A stretch of DNA of 64,000 bases from Flavobacterium ajazii (GTDB taxonomy: Bacteria; Bacteroidota; Bacteroidia; Flavobacteriales; Flavobacteriaceae). A model generated the notes under the pieces. The model made no database searches, had not been told where the DNA came from, and worked only from the letters and a program-made list of their open reading frames with translations. Location of the stretch: NCBI RefSeq assembly GCF_010614725.1, contig NZ_JAAEHL010000004.1, positions 248,001 through 312,000 on the forward strand. The letters run 5' to 3'. A program made the translations under genes and the position numbers. Below are positions 1 through 8,064 of this stretch, in pieces. Numbering within the stretch: the first letter of the stretch is position 1; every line of letters begins with the position of its first letter.

Positions 1-227
1 CTGGTCAAAAGAAAAGAAAGTGTAAGAAATGTATTTTTGAATTTCATATTTGTGATGAATTTTAGATGAATTTTTGTGCAAAAATATGTAAAAAACATTC
101 AAAAAAATAAGATTATTTCACTATTAAAATCCATTTTTCACACTAAAAACTAGTCACTTCTCTTTTTTTTAGATCCCTAAAAACAAATCCCAAATACACT
201 ATCTTTTCAAGAGATACATTTCAAAAA

Positions 228-259
228 AAAGAGCTTCTGAAATCAATCAAAAGCTCTTT
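228..259 (-). terminator. intrinsic terminator of the small secreted protein gene
   Basis: A 9-bp stem (AAAGAGCTT 228-236 with AAGCTCTTT 251-259) is followed, read on the minus strand, by a run of T. It lies just downstream of the stop codon at 285. Nothing else is recognisable in bases 1-284. Confidence 0.75.
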
Positions 260-284
260 CTTTTATTACTTTATATTTTTAATC

Positions 285-650
285 TTAACCAACAAGTTTT
301 GTCGTGCCGTTATTTACATCAATTTCTGCAAAATTATGTTTTCCCATAACAACAAGCAGCTTGTTTGTATTATAGCCAATATATCTTATTTCCGGATTTC
401 CAAATTTTGGTTTTCCACAAACAGATATTACATTGGTTTGCCATTGCAATTTGCTCCTTTTGTAGGCAGATATTGTTTGCAAATCATTTTCAACATAATA
501 AACAATATTGTTTTTTTTAATTCCTCTTTTTTGTGTTCTTGCAAAATTTATTTCTGAGTTTTTTGAAATTAAAGCCTCATTGAATTTTTCAGCAATACCT
601 GTTTGAGTTACAAAAAAGGTTAACATGGATAATTTTAGAAATGGTTTCAT
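285..650 (-). CDS. small hypothetical exported protein
   Basis: This is a 121-residue protein of unknown function. The first 20 or so residues (MKPFLKLSML then a hydrophobic stretch to about residue 19) look like a short Sec signal peptide. The rest is polar with several short beta-like segments and no motif I recognise. The start is supported by a TATATTTG -7 element about 30 bases upstream and the end by a strong terminator, so it is probably a real single-gene unit. It lies downstream of the nitrate block on the same strand, but its own promoter and terminator argue against operon membership. The overlapping reading frame on the other strand has no promoter and is likely spurious. Confidence 0.55.
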   Translation of the reverse strand: MKPFLKLSMLTFFVTQTGIAEKFNEALISKNSEINFARTQKRGIKKNNIVYYVENDLQTISAYKRSKLQWQTNVISVCGKPKFGNPEIRYIGYNTNKLLVVMGKHNFAEIDVNNGTTKLVG

Positions 651-680
651 TAGGATAGAATTTGGGGTTCATAATCGTTT

Positions 681-688
681 CAAATATA
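681..688 (-). promoter_or_regulatory. -7 element TATATTTG for the small exported protein
   Basis: On the minus strand this is a perfect match to the Bacteroidota -7 consensus TAnnTTTG, giving a leader of roughly 25 bases before the start at 650. Confidence 0.55.
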
Positions 689-732
689 ACTAATTAAAGC
701 AAATAATAAATTTTTAATTGATCAAAAAAAAA

Positions 733-760
733 TACCCTTCTCAGAAATAGGAAAAGGGTA
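733..760 (-). terminator. intrinsic terminator of the nrtA-like gene
   Basis: TACCCTT (733-739) pairs with AAGGGTA (754-760), and the minus-strand transcript continues into a long T run (complement of the A run at 724-732). It follows the stop at 839. Confidence 0.65.
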
Positions 761-838
761 AAATATAGGATTGAATTTTGAAGAAAAATTATTTTTTCAG
801 GCTATTTTTTTTGGATTTATGGAAATAACTATATACAA

Positions 839-2227
839 CTAATCCTTAAGTCCAATTTTAAAACCTTTAATATATTCCAAAGGCTTTTTTCCGTCATACA
901 TCATGTTATCAATAAATTCGGTAGTTGCAGGTTTATAACCATCTGTTACAGGGATTTCAGCTTTTGTCAGGAAACCTTCTTCAGCCAATAATTTAGCAGC
1001 ATTCATCCAGATTTCAGGCTTATAAACTTCTTTAATTTTAGAATGATACCATTCATTTGTTTTAGGTTCTGCGATTTGCCCCCAGCGTTTCATCTGGGTC
1101 ATAAACCAAATTCCGTCAGAATAGTACGGATAGGTTGCGTTGTATCTGAAAAACACATTAAAATCAGGTACAGATCGTATGTCTCCTTTTTCAAATTCAA
1201 ATGTCCCCAACATCGAGTTATCGATAACCCTTTTTTCACCATCAACATAAGCCGATTTTGATAGGATGCGAGTGGCTTCTTTTCTATTTTCAGGATTATC
1301 CAGCCATTTCCCTGCTTTAATCAGAGCTTTTGTAATAGCGATAGTCGTATTTGGATACTTTTCCACAAATTCCTTCGTCATTACAAATACTTTTTCGGGG
1401 TGGTTTTTCCAGATCTCTCTACTCGTTACAACCGGCACTCCAATTCCCTGATCCACTGCCTGCTGGTTCCATGGTTCTCCCACACAATACGCATTTATTG
1501 TACCAGCCTGCAGGGTTTCTGGCATTTGTGGCGGTGCCGTTATATTCAAAAGCACATCTCCACCCGTAGTACCTTTACTTCCCTGGATATTATTGTTGTT
1601 ATAAAATCCCGGATTAATTCCTGCTGCTGCAAGCCAGTAACGCAACTGATAATTATGATTGGAATATGCCGATACAACTCCGATAACAAAAGGTTTTTTC
1701 TGTATTTTATACATATTTAAAGCCGGCATCAGTGCACTGGCCGGAATTGGATGTACCGGTCTGCCATATTCCTGCGGGATACTATCGACAATTTTTGACC
1801 ATACATCTTTTGATACCGTAATGGCATTACCGTTCAAATCCATAGAAAATGTTGTAACCAAAGCTCCTTGTCTGCCACAACCTACTGCAGCGGCTATAGG
1901 CTGTCCGGCTAGCATTTGAGCACCATCTATTTGCTGATCGAGAACTTTGTCCAAAATATCTCTCCAGTTCGCCTGTACTTCCAGTTTTACATTTAAACCT
2001 TCTGCTTCAAAAAAACCAAGATGTTTTGCAATAGCCAGGGGAGCCATGTCAGTAAGTTTAATAAATCCTATTGTAACATCTGTTTTTTCTAAAACTAATT
2101 TTTTCGTAGTCGGAGGATCTATTGTCCCGGATTTCAAAAATGTCCTGTTTGTATTTTCTCCTTTAAAACTAAAAACAATAAAGGATAACATAACAAGCAA
2201 AGACATTCTAAGTAATGTTGATTTCAT
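839..2227 (-). CDS. NrtA/CmpA-like ABC transporter substrate-binding protein
   Basis: This 462-residue periplasmic solute-binding protein is of the nitrate/bicarbonate-binding NrtA/CmpA family. A signal peptide covers about residues 1-23, with no lipobox cysteine. The mature N-terminus carries the family hallmark IGFIKLTDMAPLAIA, followed by GFFEAEGLNV, a QPIAAAVGC segment and the later YCVGEPWNQQAV segment typical of NrtA. In cyanobacteria NrtA delivers nitrate to NrtBCD. No permease or ATPase gene lies beside it here; the neighbour is an MFS nitrate transporter. It could feed a remote ABC system or act as a nitrate-binding partner of the nearby sensor kinase (inference). The ligand could also be nitrite, bicarbonate or another oxyanion. 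It has its own terminator and is separated from narK by another terminator. Confidence 0.85.
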   Translation of the reverse strand: MKSTLLRMSLLVMLSFIVFSFKGENTNRTFLKSGTIDPPTTKKLVLEKTDVTIGFIKLTDMAPLAIAKHLGFFEAEGLNVKLEVQANWRDILDKVLDQQIDGAQMLAGQPIAAAVGCGRQGALVTTFSMDLNGNAITVSKDVWSKIVDSIPQEYGRPVHPIPASALMPALNMYKIQKKPFVIGVVSAYSNHNYQLRYWLAAAGINPGFYNNNNIQGSKGTTGGDVLLNITAPPQMPETLQAGTINAYCVGEPWNQQAVDQGIGVPVVTSREIWKNHPEKVFVMTKEFVEKYPNTTIAITKALIKAGKWLDNPENRKEATRILSKSAYVDGEKRVIDNSMLGTFEFEKGDIRSVPDFNVFFRYNATYPYYSDGIWFMTQMKRWGQIAEPKTNEWYHSKIKEVYKPEIWMNAAKLLAEEGFLTKAEIPVTDGYKPATTEFIDNMMYDGKKPLEYIKGFKIGLKD

Positions 2228-2346
2228 ACTGACTGATTTTTAGGTTAAAAATTGGGTATTTGTCCTAAGAGAGGAGCATTAAGAATTATTGCTAAAAAAT
2301 AATTCATATAAAAAACGACATCAATCGTTTAGGAGATAATTGATAT

Positions 2347-2384
2347 AAAAAAGAGCTCCTGAAAGGAATCAGAAACTCTTTTTT
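2347..2384 (-). terminator. intrinsic terminator downstream of narK
   Basis: An imperfect hairpin: AAAAAAGAG (2347-2355) pairs with CTCTTTTTT (2376-2384), and CTGA with TCAG inside, with a T run on the minus strand. It separates the NarK-type gene from the nrtA-like gene, so the latter probably has its own promoter. Confidence 0.65.
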
Positions 2385-2388
2385 GAAA

Positions 2389-2411
2389 TCCTTTTTGTAT
2401 TACAAAAAGGA
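2389..2411. other. second perfect hairpin in the narK 3' region
   Basis: TCCTTTTTGT (2389-2398) and ACAAAAAGGA (2402-2411) form a perfect 10-bp stem with a 3-base loop, directly next to the terminator hairpin. It may protect the 3' end or be part of a tandem terminator. Confidence 0.45.
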
Positions 2412-2487
2412 GAAAAAAAATAGAACAGTTTGGCTATAGCCTAATTCAAATAACTAAATAAACTATGAATTAAAAAAATATAAAAAA

Positions 2488-3966
2488 CTATTGTCTATCG
2501 ATAACACGGGCTAATACCGGCTGTTTTTCGTTCATAATTTTAGTAATCGTATAATGCATCCAGATCAGACAGATAACAGAAAAAACTAAAATAAATATCC
2601 ATGAACTGGACCAGATTCCGGTAGCTGTTAACAGGTAACCAAAGATAATTGGTCCAAAGAAACCGCCTAAACCACCAATCATACCAACCATTCCGCCTAC
2701 AACACCAACTTCGGCAGGGAAATATTCCGGAATGTGTTTGTAAACAGCGGCTTTTCCGATTCCCCATGCAATTCCAATAAGAATCACAAGAACTAAGAAA
2801 ACCCACATATTGGCATCAAATTTTATTACAGTAATTCCTTTTGCAAGCAATTCTTTTTTCTTTACAGGCTGGTTTTGCTCTACCACAACCTGCTGCCATG
2901 ATGTACTTGTTGGGAAAATAGCATTTTCAGCAGTGTTTTCTTTTCTTTGTGCGATGGTAAAATCGGTTTCTCCAATTTTAACATTCTGATCTGTAACTGA
3001 AGTAATTGTTCCTTTTTTAGTAGCTAAAACCCCAGGTCCTGTAGTTGTAATTTCCATTTTTGGAACCATTAACAAAGCACTTAAAGCAACTGAAGAACTC
3101 AACACCCAGTACATTACTTTTCTGGCGCCATATTTATCTGATAAGTATCCTCCAAAAGCTCTGATTACACCTGACGGTAAACTGAACATCGTTGCAAATA
3201 AACCTCCCATTACTAGGCTTGTCTGATATACGTTCATGAAATTTGGCAACAACCATTGAGAATAGGCCACAAAACATCCGAAAACTAAAAAGTAGTATGT
3301 CCCAAAACGCCATACACGAGCTGACCTTAAAGAGCCTAACATTTGTGAAACTGATCTGGTATTGTTTTCTACTTTTTTGTTATCTGTAAATATTAAAAAA
3401 GCAACACCTATTATTACTAATGCTACTGCATAAATAACAGGAAGGATTTTCCAGCCATTTTGTGGATCTTCTATAGAAAAATGATTTAATAATGAAGGAG
3501 CCAAAAAGGTAGTAATTGCAGCACCGGCATTTCCCATTCCGAAGATTCCTAATGCACGCCCCTGCCATTCTTTTGGATACCATATCGAAGTAAACCCAAT
3601 TCCAACGGCAAAACCTGTCCCTACCAATCCGAAAAAGAAACTTAATATGGCGAACATTGCAAAACTATCTGCAAAAGGCAATAAAAATAACGGAATGGAA
3701 CAAAGTAATAGTAATAATGAAAATACGTATTTACCGCCAAATTTATCCGTAAGGATACCTATTGGCAAACGCATCACAGAACCGGTTAAAATAGGAATAC
3801 CCAACAACCAGCCTACCTGAACAACACTCCAGTTAAAAATACCGTTGTCTACTAAAAAGGTTACTAAAACGCCATTTAAGGTCCAGCATGCAAAACATAC
3901 TGTGAAAGCCAGTGTGTTTAAAAATAAAATCTTGTGAGATTGCGATAGTGAATTCGTATTTTTCAT
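2488..3966 (-). CDS. narK: NarK-type nitrate/nitrite transporter (MFS)
   Basis: This 492-residue major facilitator has about 12 membrane segments and belongs to the nitrate/nitrite porter family. Both nitrate-signature glycine motifs are visible: GMGNAGAA in the first half and GGLGGFFGP in the second. I start it at 3966 (MKNTNSLSQSHK) because a TATTTTTG -7 element lies at 3985-3992, overlapping the alternative start at 3987. Residues about 305-386 form a soluble, beta-like, charged insertion between two membrane segments in the second half. MFS nitrate transporters usually have only short loops there. It sits between the response regulator and the nrtA-like gene and is expected to import nitrate for the NirBD pathway. 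Two TACGTA sites upstream suggest nitrate-linked control. Confidence 0.9.
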   Translation of the reverse strand: MKNTNSLSQSHKILFLNTLAFTVCFACWTLNGVLVTFLVDNGIFNWSVVQVGWLLGIPILTGSVMRLPIGILTDKFGGKYVFSLLLLLCSIPLFLLPFADSFAMFAILSFFFGLVGTGFAVGIGFTSIWYPKEWQGRALGIFGMGNAGAAITTFLAPSLLNHFSIEDPQNGWKILPVIYAVALVIIGVAFLIFTDNKKVENNTRSVSQMLGSLRSARVWRFGTYYFLVFGCFVAYSQWLLPNFMNVYQTSLVMGGLFATMFSLPSGVIRAFGGYLSDKYGARKVMYWVLSSSVALSALLMVPKMEITTTGPGVLATKKGTITSVTDQNVKIGETDFTIAQRKENTAENAIFPTSTSWQQVVVEQNQPVKKKELLAKGITVIKFDANMWVFLVLVILIGIAWGIGKAAVYKHIPEYFPAEVGVVGGMVGMIGGLGGFFGPIIFGYLLTATGIWSSSWIFILVFSVICLIWMHYTITKIMNEKQPVLARVIDRQ

Positions 3967-3984
3967 TGTACTTATATTTCTCAA

Positions 3985-3992
3985 CAAAAATA
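3985..3992 (-). promoter_or_regulatory. -7 element TATTTTTG of narK
   Basis: A perfect TAnnTTTG match on the minus strand, about 19 bases before the ATG at 3966. It decides against the upstream start at 3987. Confidence 0.6.
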
Positions 3993-4009
3993 AGTACTAT
4001 AACGTAGTT

Positions 4010-4033
4010 AAAAACTGCGAAAACGCAGTTTTT
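4010..4033 (-). terminator. intrinsic terminator of the response regulator gene
   Basis: AAAAACTGCG (4010-4019) and CGCAGTTTTT (4024-4033) form a perfect 10-bp stem with an AAAA loop, and the minus-strand product ends in a T run. It separates the regulator from narK. Confidence 0.75.
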
Positions 4034-4043
4034 TAAAAATATT

Positions 4044-4059
4044 TACGTAAATATACGTA
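4044..4059. promoter_or_regulatory. two TACGTA palindromes upstream of narK
   Basis: TACGTA occurs at 4044-4049 and 4054-4059, one helical turn apart, about 55-70 bases upstream of the narK -7 element. That position suits an activator. The same hexamer recurs upstream of the response regulator and of nirB. Confidence 0.45.
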
Positions 4060-4062
4060 GTT

Positions 4063-4722
4063 TTATAATAAAGAGTACTCTGCAGCCTTATTGGAAAGTT
4101 CCATTAAGTTTTTTACTTTAAGTTTTTTCATCAAATTAAAACGATGAACTTCTGCTGTACGTTTACTTATTTCCAAAGCCTCAGCAATTTCTTTATTCCC
4201 TTTTCCTGATAACAAAAGGGCCAGAATTTCTTTTTCTCTTTTGGTAATCATCATTTCCTCGCCTAAACTTTGTTTTGGTTCGGCAGAAAGAGACGAACTT
4301 GTCAACTGACCAATCAAAATAGAAGAAATATCACCGCTAAAGTATTTTCCACCATTGGAAACGCTATGCAAAGCTTTCAAAAATTCATCTTTGCTTGAAC
4401 CTTTTAGTAAATAACCATCGGCTCCTGCTTTTATAGATTTCAATACATATTCTTCCGATTCGTGCATCGAAAGCATGATAATTTTTACATTATTATTTTC
4501 ACTTCTAAGTTTTTCTACTACCTCGATACCTGTAAAATTAGGCATACGGATATCTATTATAAGTAAATCGGGATTCTTGGCAGCAACAACTTCAAGTGCA
4601 TCTGCACCATCTACTGCCTCCCCAACAACCTCTATATTTGCTTCATTTTCAAGTAGAGATTTTATCCCGTCTCTTACAAAAACATGGTCATCTGCCAATA
4701 CTACACGAATATTATCACTCAT
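4063..4722 (-). CDS. NarL/LuxR-family response regulator
   Basis: A 219-residue two-domain regulator. The receiver domain (about 1-120) has acidic residues D11 and D12, phospho-acceptor D57 in IIDIRMP, and a conserved lysine in the YLLKG segment. The C-terminal LuxR helix-turn-helix (about 150-215) contains TKREKEIL and NKEIAEALEISKRTAEVH. It lies downstream of the HisKA_3-type sensor kinase and is its natural partner, giving a NarXL/NreBC-like nitrate or nitrite response system. The 212-base gap to the kinase is filled by an AT-rich repeat and a possible promoter with two TACGTA sites, so it may be transcribed separately and autoregulated. A terminator follows. Confidence 0.9.
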   Translation of the reverse strand: MSDNIRVVLADDHVFVRDGIKSLLENEANIEVVGEAVDGADALEVVAAKNPDLLIIDIRMPNFTGIEVVEKLRSENNNVKIIMLSMHESEEYVLKSIKAGADGYLLKGSSKDEFLKALHSVSNGGKYFSGDISSILIGQLTSSSLSAEPKQSLGEEMMITKREKEILALLLSGKGNKEIAEALEISKRTAEVHRFNLMKKLKVKNLMELSNKAAEYSLL

Positions 4723-4750
4723 ATTTTACTTAATTTTGATTCTAAAATTT

Positions 4751-4787
4751 TACGTATATTCATCTATAGAAACGGCTAAGATACGTA
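4751..4787. promoter_or_regulatory. two TACGTA palindromes in the response-regulator promoter region
   Basis: TACGTA lies at 4751-4756 and 4782-4787. The second overlaps a -7-like TATCTTAG on the minus strand (4777-4784, one mismatch to TAnnTTTG). This is the same geometry as at nirB, where TACGTA overlaps TATATTTG. The site could mediate autoregulation. Confidence 0.4.
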
Positions 4788-4792
4788 ATTTT

Positions 4793-4949
4793 TAAATTAG
4801 AAAATTTATCAATTAGAAAATTAGATAATTTGGTTATTAAATCTGGATAATAGCTCAATATCTAAGTCAAAAAACATCAAAGTCAGAACTTGCAGCAATT
4901 ATCTAATTAGCATATTTACTAATTGACAAATTGCTTAATTCTCTAATTT
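4793..4949. repeat. AT-rich periodic inverted repeat, copy A
   Basis: The left part carries AATTAGAAAATT and TTAGATAATT words. The right part (about 4896-4949) carries their reverse complements (AATTATCTAATTAG, AATTCTCTAATTT). Related blocks occur at 23012-23139 and 47826-47899. The right arm runs into the sensor kinase gene and supplies its last codons and stop. Confidence 0.6.
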
Positions 4950-6755
4950 AGAAATCGGAATATTAAAAGTAATTCTCGTTCCCTCACCCGGAATTGAGTT
5001 GATGAATGAACGGCCATTGATATACTGGATTCTTTCTTTCATAAACAGCAGTCCCATTCCGGATTCGCTGTTGCGTTTTTTCTCGACCGCAGCCTTGTCA
5101 AAACCTTTTCCGTTATCGTCGACAATAACACTCAAAAGAGTTTCACTATGTGAAAGCTGTACAATAATATGAGTCGACTCGGCATATTTTATCGCATTGT
5201 TGATTGCCTCTTGAGTGAGACGATAAATATTTATCTCTATCAGAGAATCTAAACGCTGGCCAAAATCAGTTTTATTATAAAACAGGATTTCTTTTCCTGT
5301 AAGTTTTGAAAGCTCCTGGGTCAGTTTTGATAATGACGAAACTATCCCATGATCACTTAATTCCGGCGGCATCAGGTTAAAAGTTGCAGTTCTGACACCT
5401 TTTATGATATCAAGAGAGAGTTTTTTCAGGTATTCTATTTTCTGAGCCGATTTTTCTTTGTCATCCAGATTAATACTCTCCAGACTAAATTTTAATCCGG
5501 TTAACATCTGCCCTATTCCATCATGAATTTCTTTGGCAATTCTATTTTGTTCGTTCTCCTGGTTTTCAACAATTTTACTCGAAATAATCTTCTGCTGATT
5601 GATTTTTTCCGTACTGTTTTCAATATTCAGGCGTTCCACTTCCTGTTGCGCTTTTTTACGCTCCGTAATATTAAAACAAACAATTAAAAGTTCGAGCTCG
5701 TCTTTTTTAATCATTACCGGAACCATTGACAAATCTAACCAGATTGTCTGGTCTTCGCGGTTAAGTATTTTTATTTCACCCTGCCAGCCACTTCTTTGTT
5801 TCTCAAAAATAATGCGGTCAATATTGCGCTGTTCTTTTTCATCAACAGTTAAGATCTTCGAAAAAGTTTTATTTGATGAAAATTTAGTGTAATTTAAAAG
5901 TTTTGCAAATTTTTCACCTACGTGAATGATAGAGCCGTCCGGGGCAATACGGCAATAAAGGAGCGTATTTTCCATCGCATAATTCAGTGATTTCAATTCT
6001 TTTACCGAATTTTCCTTGATCTCACTGATGACTTCAGTATCGTAGGCCAATTTTAAAGCTTTCTTTTGTGAAGACAAAAGTTTTGCAATAAGCTTTTCAA
6101 TCTTTTTATTGGTTGGTTTAAAAATAAAAAAGAACTCCAGAATCAGCACCAATAATGTAAAACCGAAAATCCAGTATTCCGTTTTTCTCTGTTCAGTTAC
6201 TTTTTCATGTGCTTCAATATCGTACTGGCTAACAATTTCATTCATTTTCGAAAGAAAAACACTTTCGTTTTTAAGAATTACTGATACCAGTTTTGGATTC
6301 ACCTCCGGATTATTTTTTTGCTCTAAATTTAATAGAAACAATTCTGTAGTTTCCACAACAGCATCAAAATTAGGTTTTATCTCAAGATACAATTCATTCA
6401 GCCGCTCACTCTTCTCTTTTGGAAAGGAGAGGCTATCACTCCCATTTTCTAAGGCATCCTGATTAATTTTCCAAAGTGACAATAAACTCCTGAGATGGGC
6501 TATTTCTTTTTTTTGGGAAGTATCCGAAACAAAGTTTAAAATTAAAACTTCTTTCGTAATTCTTTGACTCAGCATTCTTTGCTTTCCTGAAATGTTAATG
6601 ATTTTAGAATCGCTGAGCTGTTGTTTTAAATTGTACTGAATTAAAAGCTGACTTAAAATGACCGTTATAGCAATAGTCCAAAGTGCAAAAAAATACAAAC
6701 GACGTAAATTTTTGAATGTAATTTTCTCTGAAACTTCCAGATTGCTTTTTTTCAT
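4935..6755 (-). CDS. NarX-like nitrate-sensing histidine kinase (PilJ-type sensor, PAS, HisKA_3)
   Basis: This is a 606-residue membrane sensor kinase. TM1 is at about residues 20-41. A periplasmic helical domain follows, with SGKQRMLSQRI (56-66), the P-box-like motif of the PilJ/NarX-type N-terminal sensor family (PF13675) that binds nitrate in NarX. TM2 is at about 194-214. A PAS/PAC module covers about 262-370. The HisKA_3 dimerisation domain has H411 in EIHDGIGQ, and the HATPase domain carries NAIKYAES and DDNGKGFD. It should phosphorylate the adjacent NarL-like regulator in response to nitrate or nitrite. The last residues (KLEN) and the stop are encoded inside an intergenic-type repeat. 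The ligand is an inference from domain and context. Confidence 0.9.
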   Translation of the reverse strand: MKKSNLEVSEKITFKNLRRLYFFALWTIAITVILSQLLIQYNLKQQLSDSKIINISGKQRMLSQRITKEVLILNFVSDTSQKKEIAHLRSLLSLWKINQDALENGSDSLSFPKEKSERLNELYLEIKPNFDAVVETTELFLLNLEQKNNPEVNPKLVSVILKNESVFLSKMNEIVSQYDIEAHEKVTEQRKTEYWIFGFTLLVLILEFFFIFKPTNKKIEKLIAKLLSSQKKALKLAYDTEVISEIKENSVKELKSLNYAMENTLLYCRIAPDGSIIHVGEKFAKLLNYTKFSSNKTFSKILTVDEKEQRNIDRIIFEKQRSGWQGEIKILNREDQTIWLDLSMVPVMIKKDELELLIVCFNITERKKAQQEVERLNIENSTEKINQQKIISSKIVENQENEQNRIAKEIHDGIGQMLTGLKFSLESINLDDKEKSAQKIEYLKKLSLDIIKGVRTATFNLMPPELSDHGIVSSLSKLTQELSKLTGKEILFYNKTDFGQRLDSLIEINIYRLTQEAINNAIKYAESTHIIVQLSHSETLLSVIVDDNGKGFDKAAVEKKRNSESGMGLLFMKERIQYINGRSFINSIPGEGTRITFNIPISKLEN

Positions 6756-6822
6756 TCGAAGATAATATTTGTTTTTATCAGAAAATGGAATTCGCTTTCG
6801 CTCATTTCATAAAAAAATCAGA

Positions 6823-7407
6823 TTACAATCCCAAAGATGCTTTTATCAAATTTAAATTTTCTTCGGAGTAGTTGATTTTCAAGGCTTCCTGATGTCCTTT
6901 TTCAGACATTTTATCCCATGTTTTTTTGATGATATTTTTTAGTTTTTCATCATCATGTTTTTCTACAAAAGGTTCTAAATAATAATCTAAGAATACCAGA
7001 CAAATTACATCTTCAAGCAATTGGGTTTCGGCATCTTTTTTAAGGAGTTTTTTTTCAATTAAAAAGGAAACACGGTCAATAAAAGTTTGCTCATACCCTG
7101 CTCTTTCCAGAATTTCAGCAGTCGTTTTGGCATGAAATTTTTTCAGATCTTCTCTCCATCTTAAGTATCCTACACGATCCATTGGGTAAGATTCGCGAGC
7201 TACTTTCCATCGACAGATATGCTGTGCTTTTGAGGCAATCTGAACCTCTTCTGAAGCTTCAGGACAAAACTGCATCAATTTCAAATACATCCTGTTCGAG
7301 TACAATAACTCTTTTGGATATTCTTTATTTTGATCAATCTCTATGTTTGGATCCTGCGAATTTTCAGCATCAATCCATTCGCTTGCTTTTTGAAAAGGTG
7401 TACTCAT
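6823..7407 (-). CDS. DUF4202 family protein
   Basis: A 194-residue, helical, soluble protein matching DUF4202. Landmarks are FQKASEWIDAENSQDPN at the start, KAQHICRWK in the middle and LLEDVICLVFL near residue 130. The spaced His and Asp residues resemble an HD-like metal site, but no activity is established to my knowledge. It lies between nirD and the nitrate sensor kinase, and the family is, as I recall, often seen with assimilatory reductase genes, so a role in nitrite or sulfite assimilation is plausible. A TATATTTG promoter element and a perfect 20-bp palindrome lie directly upstream. Confidence 0.85.
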   Translation of the reverse strand: MSTPFQKASEWIDAENSQDPNIEIDQNKEYPKELLYSNRMYLKLMQFCPEASEEVQIASKAQHICRWKVARESYPMDRVGYLRWREDLKKFHAKTTAEILERAGYEQTFIDRVSFLIEKKLLKKDAETQLLEDVICLVFLDYYLEPFVEKHDDEKLKNIIKKTWDKMSEKGHQEALKINYSEENLNLIKASLGL

Positions 7408-7410
7408 TTT

Positions 7411-7434
7411 TTTGAAAATATATTTTCAAATATA
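7411..7434 (-). promoter_or_regulatory. promoter with 20-bp palindrome before the DUF4202 gene
   Basis: The -7 element TATATTTG (minus strand, 7427-7434) adjoins a perfect palindrome, TTTGAAAATA followed by TATTTTCAAA (7411-7430), covering the expected transcription start. It could be an operator or a 5' stem. Confidence 0.5.
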
Positions 7435-7440
7435 CGCAGA

Positions 7441-7818
7441 TTAATCTAAAAAGCCAACGAACACTTCCTCTTCAACAATTTTGACCGGATATGTTGCAAT
7501 TTTTAAATCGTCGCCATTCAGGTTAGAACCATCAACTAATGAAAACGTTTTTTTGTGCAGCGGGCAGGCAATTTTAGGAACATCATCTGCAGAGCCTGTC
7601 ATTCCTCTTGATAACACCATCTCCATTTTGTGTGGACAGGCATTTTGACAAGCATACCATTCGTTACGGCGTGTAAAGTTAAAAACCGCAATTTGTTTGT
7701 TTTTATATTTGATGCAACCTCCACGGTTAGTTAGAAAATCACTCACATTACCGGCTTTGAACCATATTTTGACATCATTTAGATGTACAGTTTCGTATTG
7801 GTTTAAAATTTCTTCCAT
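7441..7818 (-). CDS. nirD: assimilatory nitrite reductase small subunit NirD (Rieske type)
   Basis: This 125-residue Rieske-fold protein is the small subunit that works with NirB in NADH-dependent reduction of nitrite to ammonium. All four Rieske ligand positions appear intact: C61-x-H63 (CPH) and C85-x-x-H88 (CPLH), so it probably carries a [2Fe-2S] cluster. E. coli NirD lacks these residues. It is separated from nirB by 254 bases that hold two inverted-repeat structures, which is wide for a subunit pair, and 33 bases separate it from the DUF4202 gene downstream. Confidence 0.9.
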   Translation of the reverse strand: MEEILNQYETVHLNDVKIWFKAGNVSDFLTNRGGCIKYKNKQIAVFNFTRRNEWYACQNACPHKMEMVLSRGMTGSADDVPKIACPLHKKTFSLVDGSNLNGDDLKIATYPVKIVEEEVFVGFLD

Positions 7819-7844
7819 TTTGGCTGTATTTTATAGTCTGTATT

Positions 7845-7901
7845 CTTATCCCTCTTTTTACAATCAAGAGAGTTTGATGGCGCAGTAAAAAAGAGGGTAA
7901 G
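7845..7901. repeat. long inverted repeat in the nirB-nirD gap
   Basis: A 17-base arm (7845-7861, containing CCCTCTTTTTAC) is nearly perfectly complementary to 7885-7901 (GTAAAAAAGAGGG). It could be a structured leader for nirD or a processing/attenuation element between nirB and nirD. Confidence 0.5.
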
Positions 7902-7939
7902 AGGACAGCAATCGTTAATTCTATTTATTTAAACTTTTT

Positions 7940-8064
7940 GAATACATAGGAACATAGACTTTAATTATCGGAAAAGAAACTCCAAAAGAAACTCGTTTCT
8001 CACACATAGCTATTTGTATGATAGCAACTTTTTGAGTTTATAAAATCTATGTTGCTATGTATCC
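7940..8064. repeat. inverted repeat of the ACATAGnAACATAG type
   Basis: GAATACATAGGAACATAGACT (about 7940-7960) is matched in reverse complement by 8045-8064 (ATCTATGTTGCTATGTATCC). I recall similar words as dispersed intergenic repeats in flavobacteria. It lies right after the nirB stop. Confidence 0.55.

Noticed and set aside
285..650. Membership of the first small gene in the nitrate regulon
   Set aside because: It has its own promoter element and terminator and lacks TACGTA upstream.
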